From the NCBI RefSeq assembly GCF_011065895.1, contig NZ_JAALCR010000002.1:372001-436000 (forward strand): a stretch of DNA of 64,000 nucleotides. The letters run 5' to 3'. Of this stretch, positions 46,358-55,494 are shown in pieces. Position 1 is the first letter of the stretch. Each line of letters opens with the position of its first letter. The position numbers were made by a program, and so were the translations under genes. Source of the DNA: Paludisphaera rhizosphaerae (GTDB lineage: Bacteria > Planctomycetota > Planctomycetia > Isosphaerales > Isosphaeraceae). The notes beneath the pieces were generated by a model. The model saw only the letters and a list, made by a program, of their open reading frames with translations, ran no database searches and was not told where the DNA came from.

Positions 46358-46374
46358 CTGGCGGTCGTCTCGGA

Positions 46375-47277
46375 TCAGAGCATGTCGCGGAGCTTCCTCG
46401 AATAGCGCGGCATGGCGAAACGGACGTCCTCGGCCGCTTCGTACTCGATCACGACATACCCCGCGTAAAGGGCCGCGACGAGGATGTCGACGATCCGCTG
46501 CAGGTCGGCCTCCTCGGTCGGCTTGCCCTTGGGGTGGATCTCGGTCTTCACCTGGACGTTCACCGCGTAGGGAGCCAGCCGGGCGAGGTCGCCGTAGGGG
46601 TCCTCGGTCCGGAAGTTCCCGGTGTCCAGGTTCACGCCGAAGTTCGGATGGTTGATCGCGTTCACGAACTTCAGGAGTTGATCGGCCGACGCCGTGATCC
46701 CGCCGTGGTTCTCCAGCGCCAGGACGATTCCCTTGGCCTCGGCGTAGGGGAGAACCTCGTTGAAGCACTCGATCACCCAGCCGAAGGCGACGTCCTCGGT
46801 CGAGTCCTTGGGGATCTGCCCGGCGAAGACGCGGATCACCGGCGCGCCCATCCAGGCGGCTCGATCGATCCATTTCTTGGCCAGGGCGATCTGCTCGACC
46901 CGCTTCTCGCCCGACGGAACGCAGAAATTGTTGCCGATCGAGGTTCCCGAAACGTCGAGCCCCTCCAGGAACGCCTGCCGCTTGAACCTGGAGAAATAAG
47001 CCTCGTCGGCGTCGGGCGGGAAGTAGTAAGAGGTCGGCTCAACGGCGTCGAAACCGAGGCTCGCCGCCAGATCGAGAAATCCGAACATGTCCATCTTCGG
47101 CGGTTTCGCTTGCAGCAACTGCCGATACGAATACGCGGCCACACTCAGCTTCAGGTGGCTGGGCCGCTTGCGAAGGATCGGAGGAATGGCGCGGACCGTC
47201 GCCTGACCTAGCAGCGAGGGAGCGGCGGCCGCCGCCAACAGCGAGCGGCGCAGGAAAGCGCGACGATTGTCGTTCAT
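46375..47277 (-). CDS. Tat-exported sugar phosphate isomerase/epimerase-type TIM-barrel protein
   Basis: 300 residues. A twin-arginine signal NRRAFLRRSLLAAAAAPSLL precedes a xylose-isomerase-like TIM barrel: LKLSVAAYSYRQLLQ, DMFGFLDLAASLGFDAVEPTSYYFP, KGIVLALENHGGITASADQLL with a metal-binding Glu/His, NFGVNLDTGNFRTEDPYGDLARL and YVVIEYEAAEDV. Such exported barrels are common in planctomycete and verrucomicrobial glycan-degradation gene sets. The substrate is unknown. It does not share a strand with its secreted neighbour, so co-regulation is not implied. Confidence 0.88.
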   Translation of the reverse strand: MNDNRRAFLRRSLLAAAAAPSLLGQATVRAIPPILRKRPSHLKLSVAAYSYRQLLQAKPPKMDMFGFLDLAASLGFDAVEPTSYYFPPDADEAYFSRFKRQAFLEGLDVSGTSIGNNFCVPSGEKRVEQIALAKKWIDRAAWMGAPVIRVFAGQIPKDSTEDVAFGWVIECFNEVLPYAEAKGIVLALENHGGITASADQLLKFVNAINHPNFGVNLDTGNFRTEDPYGDLARLAPYAVNVQVKTEIHPKGKPTEEADLQRIVDILVAALYAGYVVIEYEAAEDVRFAMPRYSRKLRDML

Positions 47278-47437
47278 GGCGTGAGAACCTCAGTTTGACG
47301 GCGGTGAGCCGCGAGTGAGAAGTCGACGCGGCCAGCAGGCTGAGCCGCTTCATACCCTGAATTTACAGGGCGCGTCTGGTCGCTTCCACCGTCGACCGCC
47401 GTTCTGAAAAGTTCTCCGCCGCCCGAACGGCTCCCCT

Positions 47438-48931
47438 TTACGAATCGAGATCGGCGAGCAGTTCGTTGACCTCGCGATTGAGGAAGCGCACGTCCTCGGC
47501 CGGCTTCTCCTCGTGAGGCAGCGAGAATTCGTCGACCTCCGGCCACTCCTCGCCGCCGTCCTCGCGGGGGGGCTTGTCGCCAGGCTCGGCCTGCTTCCGC
47601 GACCTCATGTAGAGCTTGATGGGAACGTCGTGGAACGGGAGCTTCTCGCGGAAGACGTTCAACAGGTAGCGGAGGTAGGTCGCGTCGAACAGCCGGGGGC
47701 TGTTGACGAACAGGACGACGGTCGGCGGGGCCGAGCCGACCTGAGTGGCGTAGTAGATCTTCGCCGGACGATTCTCACGAACCGCCGGCGGGTGCGCGGC
47801 GACGGCTTCGCGAAGAACGCGGTTGAGCGTCCCGGTCCCCACGCGGCGGTTGGCCTGCTTGAAGAGCGACTGCGACAGGTTCAACAGAGCCTTCACGTTC
47901 TTCCCGGTCTTGGCCGTGATGAACGCCATCGGCATGTAGCTCATGTTGCGGAAGGAGTGCTGAACCGCGTGGGCGAAGCGGCTCATGCCCTTGGCGCCCT
48001 CGTTCTCGTCGCTGTTCAGCATGAGGTCCCACTTGTTCACGACGAACACGCAGGGCTTGTATTCCTTGGAGATGTAGTCGGCCAGTTGCTTGTCCAGCCG
48101 GGTGATCCCCTGCGTCGGGTCCATAAACAGGTAGACGACGTCCGCCCGGCGGATTGAGCGCTCGGCTCGGTGGATCGAGTAAAAGTCCAGGTCGTCGCGG
48201 ATCTTCGCCTTGCGCTTCACGCCGGCGGTGTCGATCGCCATGAACGGCAGGCCGTCCAGCTCGAAGTGGACGTCGACCGAATCGCGGGTGGTTCCCGGCC
48301 GTTCCGAGACGATCATCCGCTCAGCCTGGGCGAGCGTGTTGATGAACGTGCTCTTGCCGGTGTTCGGCCGGCCGACGACGGCGATTTTCATCACGGCGTC
48401 GGCGGGGCGTTCGGTCTGCTCCCAGGGGAGGAGCTTCTCGATCAGCCGAAGAAGCTGCGCCTTGTTGCGATTCTGGTGCGTGGAGACGGCGATCGGCTTG
48501 CCGCGGCCAAGCTTGTAGAACTCGCCGCCGCGATCGTCGAAGATCGCGTCGTCAGCCTTGTTCATCACCAGGATGACGGGCGTCTTCATGTAGCGAAGAC
48601 GCTGGGCGACCACCTCGTCGAGGGGCATCAGCTCCTCGCGGATGTCGACGACGAAGAGGATCAGGTCGGCCTCGTTCATGGCCGTGTCGATCTGGCGCTC
48701 GACGTCCTGGTCGAGGTCGTCGCGGTCGACGATGCCGACGCCGCCGGTGTCGATCAGCTCGAAGAACCGGGGATCGTCGTCGTCCCCGATCTGCACGAGC
48801 GTCCCAACCCGGTCCCGGGTGACGCCGGCCACGTCGTCGACGATCGCGATTTTCCGACCCGCCAGCCAGTTGAACAGCGACGACTTGCCGACGTTGGGCC
48901 GACCCACGATGACGACTTTGGGCAGAGCCAT
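47438..48931 (-). CDS. der: Ribosome-biogenesis GTPase Der (EngA)
   Basis: 497 residues. Two tandem GTPase domains carry GRPNVGKSS and GRPNTGKST P-loops, DTGGVG/DTAGVK switch motifs and MNKAD/VNKWD specificity motifs. The C-terminal KH-like domain is present (KLPFHDVPIKLYMRSRKQ), followed by an acidic tail of about 45 residues. Der is needed for 50S subunit maturation. Start at 48931 chosen on homology and GGGGAG; the long frame upstream is not homologous. A good promoter lies at 49100-49129. Confidence 0.97.
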   Translation of the reverse strand: MALPKVVIVGRPNVGKSSLFNWLAGRKIAIVDDVAGVTRDRVGTLVQIGDDDDPRFFELIDTGGVGIVDRDDLDQDVERQIDTAMNEADLILFVVDIREELMPLDEVVAQRLRYMKTPVILVMNKADDAIFDDRGGEFYKLGRGKPIAVSTHQNRNKAQLLRLIEKLLPWEQTERPADAVMKIAVVGRPNTGKSTFINTLAQAERMIVSERPGTTRDSVDVHFELDGLPFMAIDTAGVKRKAKIRDDLDFYSIHRAERSIRRADVVYLFMDPTQGITRLDKQLADYISKEYKPCVFVVNKWDLMLNSDENEGAKGMSRFAHAVQHSFRNMSYMPMAFITAKTGKNVKALLNLSQSLFKQANRRVGTGTLNRVLREAVAAHPPAVRENRPAKIYYATQVGSAPPTVVLFVNSPRLFDATYLRYLLNVFREKLPFHDVPIKLYMRSRKQAEPGDKPPREDGGEEWPEVDEFSLPHEEKPAEDVRFLNREVNELLADLDS

Positions 48932-49099
48932 GACACGAACTCCCCGCAGAACCACGGTTCCGGAAACGGTCCGACGTGCGTGATGGCGGGGAGACCGACG
49001 TAGGAAGGCAGGTGCGAGGAAGGAAACCGACCCCGGATGCGCGCGCCGTCCGAATTCACCCGATGCTTGACGCGACCCGAACCACACTGAATCGCGATT

Positions 49100-49129
49100 A
49101 TTATACGATCGCACGTACGGTTTCGGCAA
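49100..49129 (-). promoter_or_regulatory. Promoter of der
   Basis: Read on the minus strand: -35 TTGCCG (49129-49124), an 18-base spacer and a consensus -10 TATAAT (49105-49100). Transcription would start near 49093 and give a leader of about 160 bases before der. It sits in a clearly AT-rich patch of the divergent gap. Confidence 0.6.
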
Positions 49130-49166
49130 ATCGTACTCAAACAAGTCTTCCGAGTCCTCGCCCAGC

Positions 49167-49667
49167 ATGACCGCAGGCACGCACGATTCGCGACTGACGA
49201 CGGCCGATTTCATGGCGTTCACAATCGGGGCCGCCTTCGCCCTGCTGCACCTGAAACGAGCGTTGGGACCGGACGTCTCCACGCCGGGTCTGATCGTGGG
49301 TTCTCTGGCTTTCCTCTGGTTGACCGCCACCACCGCCGGGCCCTTCGTCGTGCTCTTCCGACGGATGGCCGGCGTTGAATCCGAGGGTCCAACGGTCGGC
49401 GACCGCCTGTGGCTGGTGCTTGGCGCGCCCTGGATCCTCAGTTCGCTGTTCGCCTGGTTGCAATCGGGATTCCCCGCGATCGTCCTGGCCGTGGGGGTGG
49501 CCGAAGCCTGCCTGCTGGCGATGATCGAAGTCTGGCGACGCTGGATCTCCGTCTCGGCGGAGGAGGCGAAGGTCGCCTTCAGCGGCGCCTGGACGAACCG
49601 CTTCGGAATGATCCTGGCGATCGCCTGGCCCGTCCAGATTGCGTTGTTGCTGATCGCGTCGACGTAG
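49167..49667 (+). CDS. Small integral membrane protein of unknown function
   Basis: 166 residues with about four hydrophobic segments (near 14-30, 41-62, 82-112 and 147-165) and short charged loops such as RRMAGVESEGPTVGDRLW. No signal peptide, enzyme motif or known domain is recognised. It is divergent from der, ends 3 bases from the convergent GH57-like gene, and has no evident partner. Natural membrane-protein composition supports it as a real gene. Confidence 0.7.
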   Translation: MTAGTHDSRLTTADFMAFTIGAAFALLHLKRALGPDVSTPGLIVGSLAFLWLTATTAGPFVVLFRRMAGVESEGPTVGDRLWLVLGAPWILSSLFAWLQSGFPAIVLAVGVAEACLLAMIEVWRRWISVSAEEAKVAFSGAWTNRFGMILAIAWPVQIALLLIAST

Positions 49668-49670
49668 CGA

Positions 49671-51029
49671 TCACGCTCGCGCGGCGGCATTCAGATCGAC
49701 GTCCGGAAGGAACTCGGGCCCCTTCGGCGTCACAACTCGGTCGGGTCGACCCGACATCAGCGCGGCGGCCAGTTCATAGAACCGTGAGAGATGGGCCGAA
49801 GCCCGTCGCAGCCCCTCGTCGGGATCAATCGCTCCGTGCAGAGGGTACGACCAGTCGAGTTGCTGGGCGCGGAGAAGGCAACGGAGCATCTCGGCAGCGG
49901 TCTGCTTCTCCCTCTCCGACATGGAGCCGCGACGATCGAGGGCGAATGCGAGCAGGTCCGAAGCTGCGCGGCAACGGTCGAAGAGGTCGGAGCCAGCCGG
50001 ACGGGCCGCGAGGAATCCGCCGGCCGTTGCGCCGGGGCGGCCCATCACGCCGACCGGGTTGCGGGCCAGATAGCGGTCGAGCGACGCTCCGCAGGCGGTA
50101 TCGAGTCGCGACAGTTGATTCAGCAGGGTCGCCAGCCACAGGGCGCCCCCTCCGGCAGGCCAGGCCCTCGCCAGGTCGACGGCCGAGAAGGCGACGGCCG
50201 TCAGACGTTCGTCGGCGAACTCGGCGTCGTCCGGAACGGCGTAGCACTGCTCGATCCAGCGGTTCAGGAAGTGTTCCGCATGATCGCTGGCGGCTCGCGG
50301 GGCTAGCTTCGGATCGGCGTAGCGTGCGTCGAGCCCGTACCCGACGCCGGCGTCGAAGGCGTGAGCGGTAGGCTCGGTCGAGACGGCGAACGCCGCCACG
50401 CCGACCGGCGTGATCATGGGCGCGGCCGTCCGCAAGGGCGGCAGGACGGTCCCCCTGAGGAAAGCGTCGGCGGGAACCCCGAAGTATCGCAGGCCGTTCG
50501 CAGCCAGCGTTCCTTCGATTCCGGCCGCATAACTCAGCGAGGGGAGCCAGATCCCCGAGGGGCGCGTTTCCAAACGGCGGGCGTGATCCTCAACCGCCAG
50601 GCCGACCTGGGATTGAATCAGAATCCGCTCGGAGGCGAGGCTGGGAATCCACGTGTGAGTGGCCGTCGTCGGGATCACCTCGATCGCGCCCGAGCCGCTC
50701 CAACGACGGAGCAGGCTCAGCGCGTCGCCGCCTCCTGTGGAGGCGAAGAACCGATGGAGATCACGGTCGAGCCGACCGTCGCCGGCTCGTCGCGCCATCT
50801 CGCGCCTGACCATTTCACGAGCGGTCGCGTCGGCGGCCTGGGCCGTCCAGCTCGGGCTGACCGCCAGGGTGATCGAGGCGCCTCCGGAATGTTCGACGAA
50901 GTCGTTGACGGCGTGGAGAACCGGCCAGAAGACGCCCACGGCGGAGTCAGCCCAGTCCCGGCCGACGCCTCGGCCGGGAGCGGGGAGCGGGTGGTGGAGT
51001 TCCAGGACCAGGGCCAGGCAGGGCGTCAC
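49671..51029 (-). CDS. GH57-like protein that lacks the catalytic residues (putative pseudoenzyme)
   Basis: 452 residues with the layout of GH57 alpha-glucan enzymes/branching enzymes. The N-terminal strand is LALVLELHHPLPAPG. The central GIWLPSLSYAAGIEGTLAANGLRYFGV matches the GH57 motif normally written GxWLPECxYxPGL. The later AFSAVDLARAWPAGG corresponds to the region normally reading FDxELFGHWWFEGP. In the first, the nucleophile Glu of WLPE is Ser; in the second, the Asp of FD is Ser and the HWW is absent. Catalysis as in GH57 is therefore unlikely. It lies 42 bases after the GT/DUF4912 gene on the same strand and probably shares its transcript. Confidence 0.78.
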   Translation of the reverse strand: MTPCLALVLELHHPLPAPGRGVGRDWADSAVGVFWPVLHAVNDFVEHSGGASITLAVSPSWTAQAADATAREMVRREMARRAGDGRLDRDLHRFFASTGGGDALSLLRRWSGSGAIEVIPTTATHTWIPSLASERILIQSQVGLAVEDHARRLETRPSGIWLPSLSYAAGIEGTLAANGLRYFGVPADAFLRGTVLPPLRTAAPMITPVGVAAFAVSTEPTAHAFDAGVGYGLDARYADPKLAPRAASDHAEHFLNRWIEQCYAVPDDAEFADERLTAVAFSAVDLARAWPAGGGALWLATLLNQLSRLDTACGASLDRYLARNPVGVMGRPGATAGGFLAARPAGSDLFDRCRAASDLLAFALDRRGSMSEREKQTAAEMLRCLLRAQQLDWSYPLHGAIDPDEGLRRASAHLSRFYELAAALMSGRPDRVVTPKGPEFLPDVDLNAAARA

Positions 51030-51071
51030 CGTTCTTGTTCCTCGGAGGCGTCGCGAGAGTCTTGAGGTCGT

Positions 51072-52568
51072 TCAGACGACGGGACGTCTGGGGGCGACCC
51101 TGAGCCGCCGCGGATGGATTGCGGGGGCATGCCCCTCGCGCGGGAGATGGCAGATCCGGGCGTGGGTCAGCGGATGGAAGTAGCCCCATCGCGACCGTAC
51201 GCCCAGACAGGCTGCGATCGACCTTCCGTCGAACGGCAATGCGATCGTGCGATGCGTTTCGGACAGGCTCACGTCCACGTCCGACGTGTTGTGGGCGTTC
51301 AGCCCGTCGAAGGCCGTGTCGGTCACGTCGAAGAGCCGAATCGTCAATACGGCTCGCGGCGCCTCCGGTCCCAGCCACTCCAGCGCCGACCGCCAGTCGT
51401 CGGGGCGAACCGTCCAGGAGGCTTCCGCCTCACGGCTGGAAATCGGAGTCAGGGCCAACCGGGATCGAAGTTCCGGAAACGCGATCGGCGTTGAACCTGT
51501 CCCAGCCCGCCGAATCCGGCCGTCGCCGGCTTCGGGCCCGTTCCGCCGGGCGTCGATCAGCCGCATGTACGACCGGAGCCATTGCAGGGCGACGCCCTCG
51601 GGATCGCTCGAGCGAGCCTCCACGGCCGATGCGAGTCGGACGTCCTCCTCGCGACGGTCCCTATCGAAGAGGGCGTCGAGAATGTCGCGGGCCAGGGATT
51701 CGGGGGTCCGTCCCGCGACGCGAATTACAGGCGCGCCCAAAAGGCACGCCGCCCGAGCGACGGGGTCGTCGATCGCGTTCGTGGAGCCGACGCCGACGAC
51801 GGCCGCCTCCGAGACGGCCGCGTTCCAACGTCCGATCGCCGGCAGTCGAGTTCCTCCCCATTCCGTCGAGAGGAGTCCCTCGCCCTTGAGCCGACGCCGC
51901 AGTCGATCCCAGCGCGGATCCGCACCGAAAACCGCTGCCACGAGCCCGGGGGACTTCTCCCGCGCCGACTTCACTCCATCCAGGATCGTTCGAGAGCAGC
52001 GCCGCGCGTCGTGAGACATGACGAAGACGGCGCAAGAGCCTTCCTCGGGAGCGTCTCGCGGACCTTCACGGTCGAGCCAATGTGCAAGGCCCTCCTGGGA
52101 GAGAACCGTGACGATGCGGCCTGCGTTCGGGCCGATTCGCGTCCGGAGCCGTTCGGCCCCCCAGGGGTGATCGCAGAACCAGGCGTCGGGCGCCGACAGC
52201 GGTCCGAATCCAGGGTTCTCCGCCTCCTCGCCCTCGGCCCGGTCCGAGGCGATGACGACCGCTCGGCCGCCGCCGCGCGTGGCCAGTTCGCCGGCCGCCG
52301 GCCTGGCCTTCGGGTCCAGGGCGTGGATCACGTCGAAGTCGTAGCTCAGGCCCGCGTTGCTCGCCGCCCGAACCACGCCGACGCCGAACGAGGTCGGCTC
52401 GTCGCCGCCGATCTCATGGGGGCAGCGCACTTCCAGCCAGCCGGGATGCGCCTCGCGCTCGGCCTCGTCTGGGAACCATCGGGTCAGGGCGACGAGGTCG
52501 ACCCCCGGCCGGGCGATCGCGGAGACCGCCGCGCGGTCGAGGTCCCACCCGATCAGGGCGATCCGCAT
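51072..52568 (-). CDS. Glycosyltransferase-like protein fused to a DUF4912 domain
   Basis: 498 residues. The N-terminal ~340 residues look like a GT-B/GT4-type glycosyltransferase: MRIALIGWDLDRAAVS, YDFDVIHALDPKARPAAG and a C-terminal sugar-nucleotide part with GAPVIRVAGRTPESLARDIL. The donor-site motif is poorly conserved, so activity is uncertain. The last ~120 residues match DUF4912: DWRSALEWLGPEAPRAVLTIRLFDVTDTAFDG, then LPFDGRSIAACLGVRSRWGYFHPLTHARIC. DUF4912 occurs in other bacteria beside GH57 and starch/glycogen-type genes, and here the next gene is GH57-like. The ATG at 52568 begins exactly at the Rossmann strand and is preferred over 52595. Confidence 0.78.
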   Translation of the reverse strand: MRIALIGWDLDRAAVSAIARPGVDLVALTRWFPDEAEREAHPGWLEVRCPHEIGGDEPTSFGVGVVRAASNAGLSYDFDVIHALDPKARPAAGELATRGGGRAVVIASDRAEGEEAENPGFGPLSAPDAWFCDHPWGAERLRTRIGPNAGRIVTVLSQEGLAHWLDREGPRDAPEEGSCAVFVMSHDARRCSRTILDGVKSAREKSPGLVAAVFGADPRWDRLRRRLKGEGLLSTEWGGTRLPAIGRWNAAVSEAAVVGVGSTNAIDDPVARAACLLGAPVIRVAGRTPESLARDILDALFDRDRREEDVRLASAVEARSSDPEGVALQWLRSYMRLIDARRNGPEAGDGRIRRAGTGSTPIAFPELRSRLALTPISSREAEASWTVRPDDWRSALEWLGPEAPRAVLTIRLFDVTDTAFDGLNAHNTSDVDVSLSETHRTIALPFDGRSIAACLGVRSRWGYFHPLTHARICHLPREGHAPAIHPRRLRVAPRRPVV

Positions 52569-53289
52569 CAGCGACCTTCCTCCCCACGTGCTCATTCCCA
52601 GGTGCGCAAGGCCATCCCTCGATGACGCTCCATTTCACTGCGAACTATATCACGCGCGGGGGTCTGGCGAGCCTTTTCCCAAGCCGCACTCCATCCCGAT
52701 CACGGAGAACGCGCCGGTTGAAACGATTGTGCGGGCTCTGAAATTCGACCTCGGAATTGGTCGTAAAATCTTGAATGAGAGGCTGTGCATTCTTTCTCAA
52801 TTCGACGCGCATCGAAGTCAGGCGGACGTCGGAATCGACATCGACGTTCCGCGAAACCGACATTCCTCGCTCGTGTCCGGCATCCGCCTGAAGCCAGATC
52901 TGGCCTAACGGTTGGAATCAGGGACCAGGGACGCGCCTGCGGAGCCATACGATGGGCGACGGTTGCTCGGGCTCCCACACCGGTTCATGGCACTTAAGCG
53001 TGGCCATGGCACCCGGATGAGGCATCCTTCGCAAAGTATGGCGGAAATGCGGACGAACGAAGCCAAAGCCGGCGTCGTTAAAGCCAGCATGGATTGGGCT
53101 TTGCGCCGCCCGATGGCTCTGGCTTCCGTCGCAAACGAAGCCGCCGCGGCGGTTAACGCCCTGCTCGACCAGGTCTGTCTTCGGATCGCCCTGGCGGTCG
53201 GTGACCGGTGCGGTTCGATCCTGGCAGCCGAGGGGGATTCTCGCCGATCGAAGCCAAATCGCTGGCGTTCCCAAGTCGAACGCCCGCAG
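52569..53289. other. Long non-coding stretch with small inverted repeats
   Basis: About 720 bases without a gene that I can support. Open frames on both strands are Arg/Ser-rich, have no ribosome-binding site and overlap one another. The first 330 bases are relatively AT-rich for this genome and should hold the promoter of the GT/DUF4912 gene; a TATAGT on the minus strand near 52645 is a candidate -10. The second half holds the hairpin at 52982-53013 and several short GCC-rich direct and inverted repeats (GAAGCCAAAGCC type). Confidence 0.55.
52982..53013. repeat. Imperfect inverted repeat (hairpin) in non-coding DNA
   Basis: GGTTCATGGC (52982-52991) and GCCATGGCACC (53003-53013) pair with one mismatch or bulge around the 11-base loop ACTTAAGCGTG. 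It resembles a dispersed repeat unit. No second copy is in this window. Confidence 0.45.
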
Positions 53290-53341
53290 GACTTTAAAAA
53301 CGAAACGGCGGGTTCGCTTCGATTGAAAACGAACCCGCCGT
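53290..53341 (-). terminator. Intrinsic terminator of the PpiD-like gene
   Basis: A perfect 12-bp stem ACGGCGGGTTCG (53305-53316) with CGAACCCGCCGT (53330-53341) and a 13-base AT-rich loop lies 22 bases after the stop at 53364. On the minus strand it is followed by TTCGTTTTTAAAG, a proper T tract. Confidence 0.8.
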
Positions 53342-53363
53342 CGGTTGGTTTTGAGCCTCGGGA

Positions 53364-55247
53364 TCAACCGTGGGCTTCTTCGTCCTTGCTCGCCTCATCG
53401 GGAGGCGTCCAGTCGGCGGGGAGGCCGGCTTCGCGACGGAGGCGATCCATCCAGTCCTGGTTCTGGCGGATCGAGGTCTGGATTCGGGTGAGAGCCTTGT
53501 AGCTCATCTCCTCGCCGACCGGGCCGTACAGGTTGTTGAAGTCGACGGGCTCGCGACGGTCCAGGGCGACGACGTAATACATCGTCCCAGGCTGGTTGGA
53601 CGCGACGAGCGGCTCGCCTTCCTGGACGCTGAAGTACGCGTTGCGGAGGGCCTCACCGGGGTAGCTGATCCCCGGGATGGGGGTCTCGGTCGGCGGGGCG
53701 TAACCGAACGGGTTGTCGGCGAAGCCCGACTGCATGCTGGTGATCGGCGGAACCGAGGCGACGGTGTAGCCGTCGACCTGATCGGCCTCGATCTTCCCCT
53801 TCTTCTCCGCCTTCAGCTTGGACGCGATATCCTGAGCGGCCTTTTCAGCCAGGGGGCGGGCCTTTGCCAGTTTCCAGGCCCGGACGACATCGGCGCGGAC
53901 TTCGTCCAGACTCGGGACGCGCGGGGCCTCGTCCTTCATCTTGCGGGCGAGATAGCGGTTGCCGATCAGGTCGATCAGTTCAACGGGCTCATAGAGGCCG
54001 ACCTTGGGATCGAAGAACTCATCGACGAACCGCCGGCCGCCGCTGAGCCGGACGGATCCGACCTGGGCGTTGGCGATCATCCCGTAGCGTTCCGCCTGCT
54101 CTCGGGAAAGAAGCGGAGAGATCTCATAGGCCAGGCCGTCCTTCGCGGCGATCGCCTTGAGGTCGACGTCGACGGGGGCCTTCACGCTTGCGTTCGGGTC
54201 GGCGGCCTTTTCGTCGAGCATCGTCAAGTAGTCGTCCGCGAAGGGGATCAGTTCCTTGTCGCGGATCTCGCCGAAGACGTTGCCGACCTGCTCCTGGGCT
54301 TTCTCATCGGCGAGCCGTTCGGCCAGCAGAGCCTTGACCTGCGCGAACGGTTGGATCACCGGCGGCGTAAGTTCAGGAGCATCGGCGAAGAGGTCGTCGG
54401 GGAAATCGGAGGGAATCTTGTACTCGTTCTTGTGGTTCTCGTAGAAGGTCTGCAGCTCAGCCTCGGGGAGCTTGTCGCGGAGGGCGCGAGCCTTGCCTTC
54501 GGCGTCGATCGAGACGAACTCGACCTGAACCTTGCGGGGGACCTTGAAGCCAGGCGTCGGAGAGCCGGGGGTCGGGAGAACGTCCTTGTACTTGTCGAAG
54601 AGCGTCTGGACCTCGGTCGAGGACGGTTCCTCAACCTTGGCCAGGAAGTTCTCGACGGGAATCTCGACGATCTTGTCGGCGACCCGCTCGCCCTGATTGC
54701 GATAGGCCTGGTAGACGTCGTAGGGCGTGATCATCGGCCGACCGCCGATCAACCCGCGGACCTGCTGGATTCGGGCCTGGTTGGCGAGATCGGCCAGAAG
54801 CTGTTCGCGGCTGACCTCGTTGCTGAACCGGCTGTAGAGGATCTCGAAGTTCTCCCGGTTCAGCGGCAGCATGGAGTTGGCCTGGAGGAATTCCTTGCCG
54901 GCGGCGGAATCGGCGGGCATTCCCAGGCGGTCGGCTTCCTTCTCGAGGATCACAGCATCGATCAGGTCGCGCTGCTTGAGGCCGCCGAAGAACCCGTCAC
55001 GGTCGAATCGCTGACTCACCGAGCCCATCAGGAGATTGGCGCGGTTGCGCTGGCTGGCCATGGCGTGCAGGTCGCTGAGCCGAACGGTTTTCCCGAACAC
55101 CTTGGCGACCTCGACGTCGCCCCGGTTGCCGTAGCTCGAACTGAGCATACGGGGCAGGCTGTCGGCGAGGACGAAGGTGAACATCGCCAGGATGGCGAGA
55201 ATGGCCAGCATCTTGCGCTGGTGGCGACGGAAGACCTCGAAAGGCAT
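53364..55247 (-). CDS. PpiD/SurA-like membrane-anchored chaperone
   Basis: 627 residues. A basic N-terminus and a single membrane helix (about 13-30, MLAILAILAMFTFVLADSL) anchor it. A SurA_N/PpiD-type chaperone region follows: GKTVRLSDLHAMASQRN, LIDAVILEKEADRLGMPADSAA, then long charged helices. PpiD-like proteins help outer-envelope proteins to fold. I do not see the parvulin isomerase signature (GGDLG and the Phe/His core), so it may be a chaperone without isomerase activity. The C-terminal part ends with an acidic tail. The gene has its own terminator and stands divergent from topA. Confidence 0.85.
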   Translation of the reverse strand: MPFEVFRRHQRKMLAILAILAMFTFVLADSLPRMLSSSYGNRGDVEVAKVFGKTVRLSDLHAMASQRNRANLLMGSVSQRFDRDGFFGGLKQRDLIDAVILEKEADRLGMPADSAAGKEFLQANSMLPLNRENFEILYSRFSNEVSREQLLADLANQARIQQVRGLIGGRPMITPYDVYQAYRNQGERVADKIVEIPVENFLAKVEEPSSTEVQTLFDKYKDVLPTPGSPTPGFKVPRKVQVEFVSIDAEGKARALRDKLPEAELQTFYENHKNEYKIPSDFPDDLFADAPELTPPVIQPFAQVKALLAERLADEKAQEQVGNVFGEIRDKELIPFADDYLTMLDEKAADPNASVKAPVDVDLKAIAAKDGLAYEISPLLSREQAERYGMIANAQVGSVRLSGGRRFVDEFFDPKVGLYEPVELIDLIGNRYLARKMKDEAPRVPSLDEVRADVVRAWKLAKARPLAEKAAQDIASKLKAEKKGKIEADQVDGYTVASVPPITSMQSGFADNPFGYAPPTETPIPGISYPGEALRNAYFSVQEGEPLVASNQPGTMYYVVALDRREPVDFNNLYGPVGEEMSYKALTRIQTSIRQNQDWMDRLRREAGLPADWTPPDEASKDEEAHG

Positions 55248-55494
55248 GGGGATCCTCAGATGCTTTCAGAGAGGCTCGGGGGGGCCTCCTCGGCGCCCCA
55301 CCCCTTGACAGACCCCGTTACCCTAGCTATGCCCCTTATTGGGGAGGCAGCGGGATCGCGATCGACGGCCCAGGAAACCCCCATCGTAGCAATTCCGCCG
55401 CCCGGAGCAACCTCAAAGGGCCGGCGCTCGTAATCCGGCGGAACCCGGACGGATCGACTGATCTGATTTCTAGGAAAGACCATAGGACAACAAC

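Noticed and set aside
52912-53502. 196-codon plus-strand frame across the non-coding stretch
   Set aside because: It crosses the terminator and the end of the PpiD-like gene, has no ribosome-binding site, and its composition changes abruptly along its length.
53370-55433. Long plus-strand frame opposite the PpiD-like gene
   Set aside because: No recognisable domain, and it mirrors the codon pattern of the minus-strand gene, which has a membrane anchor and a terminator.
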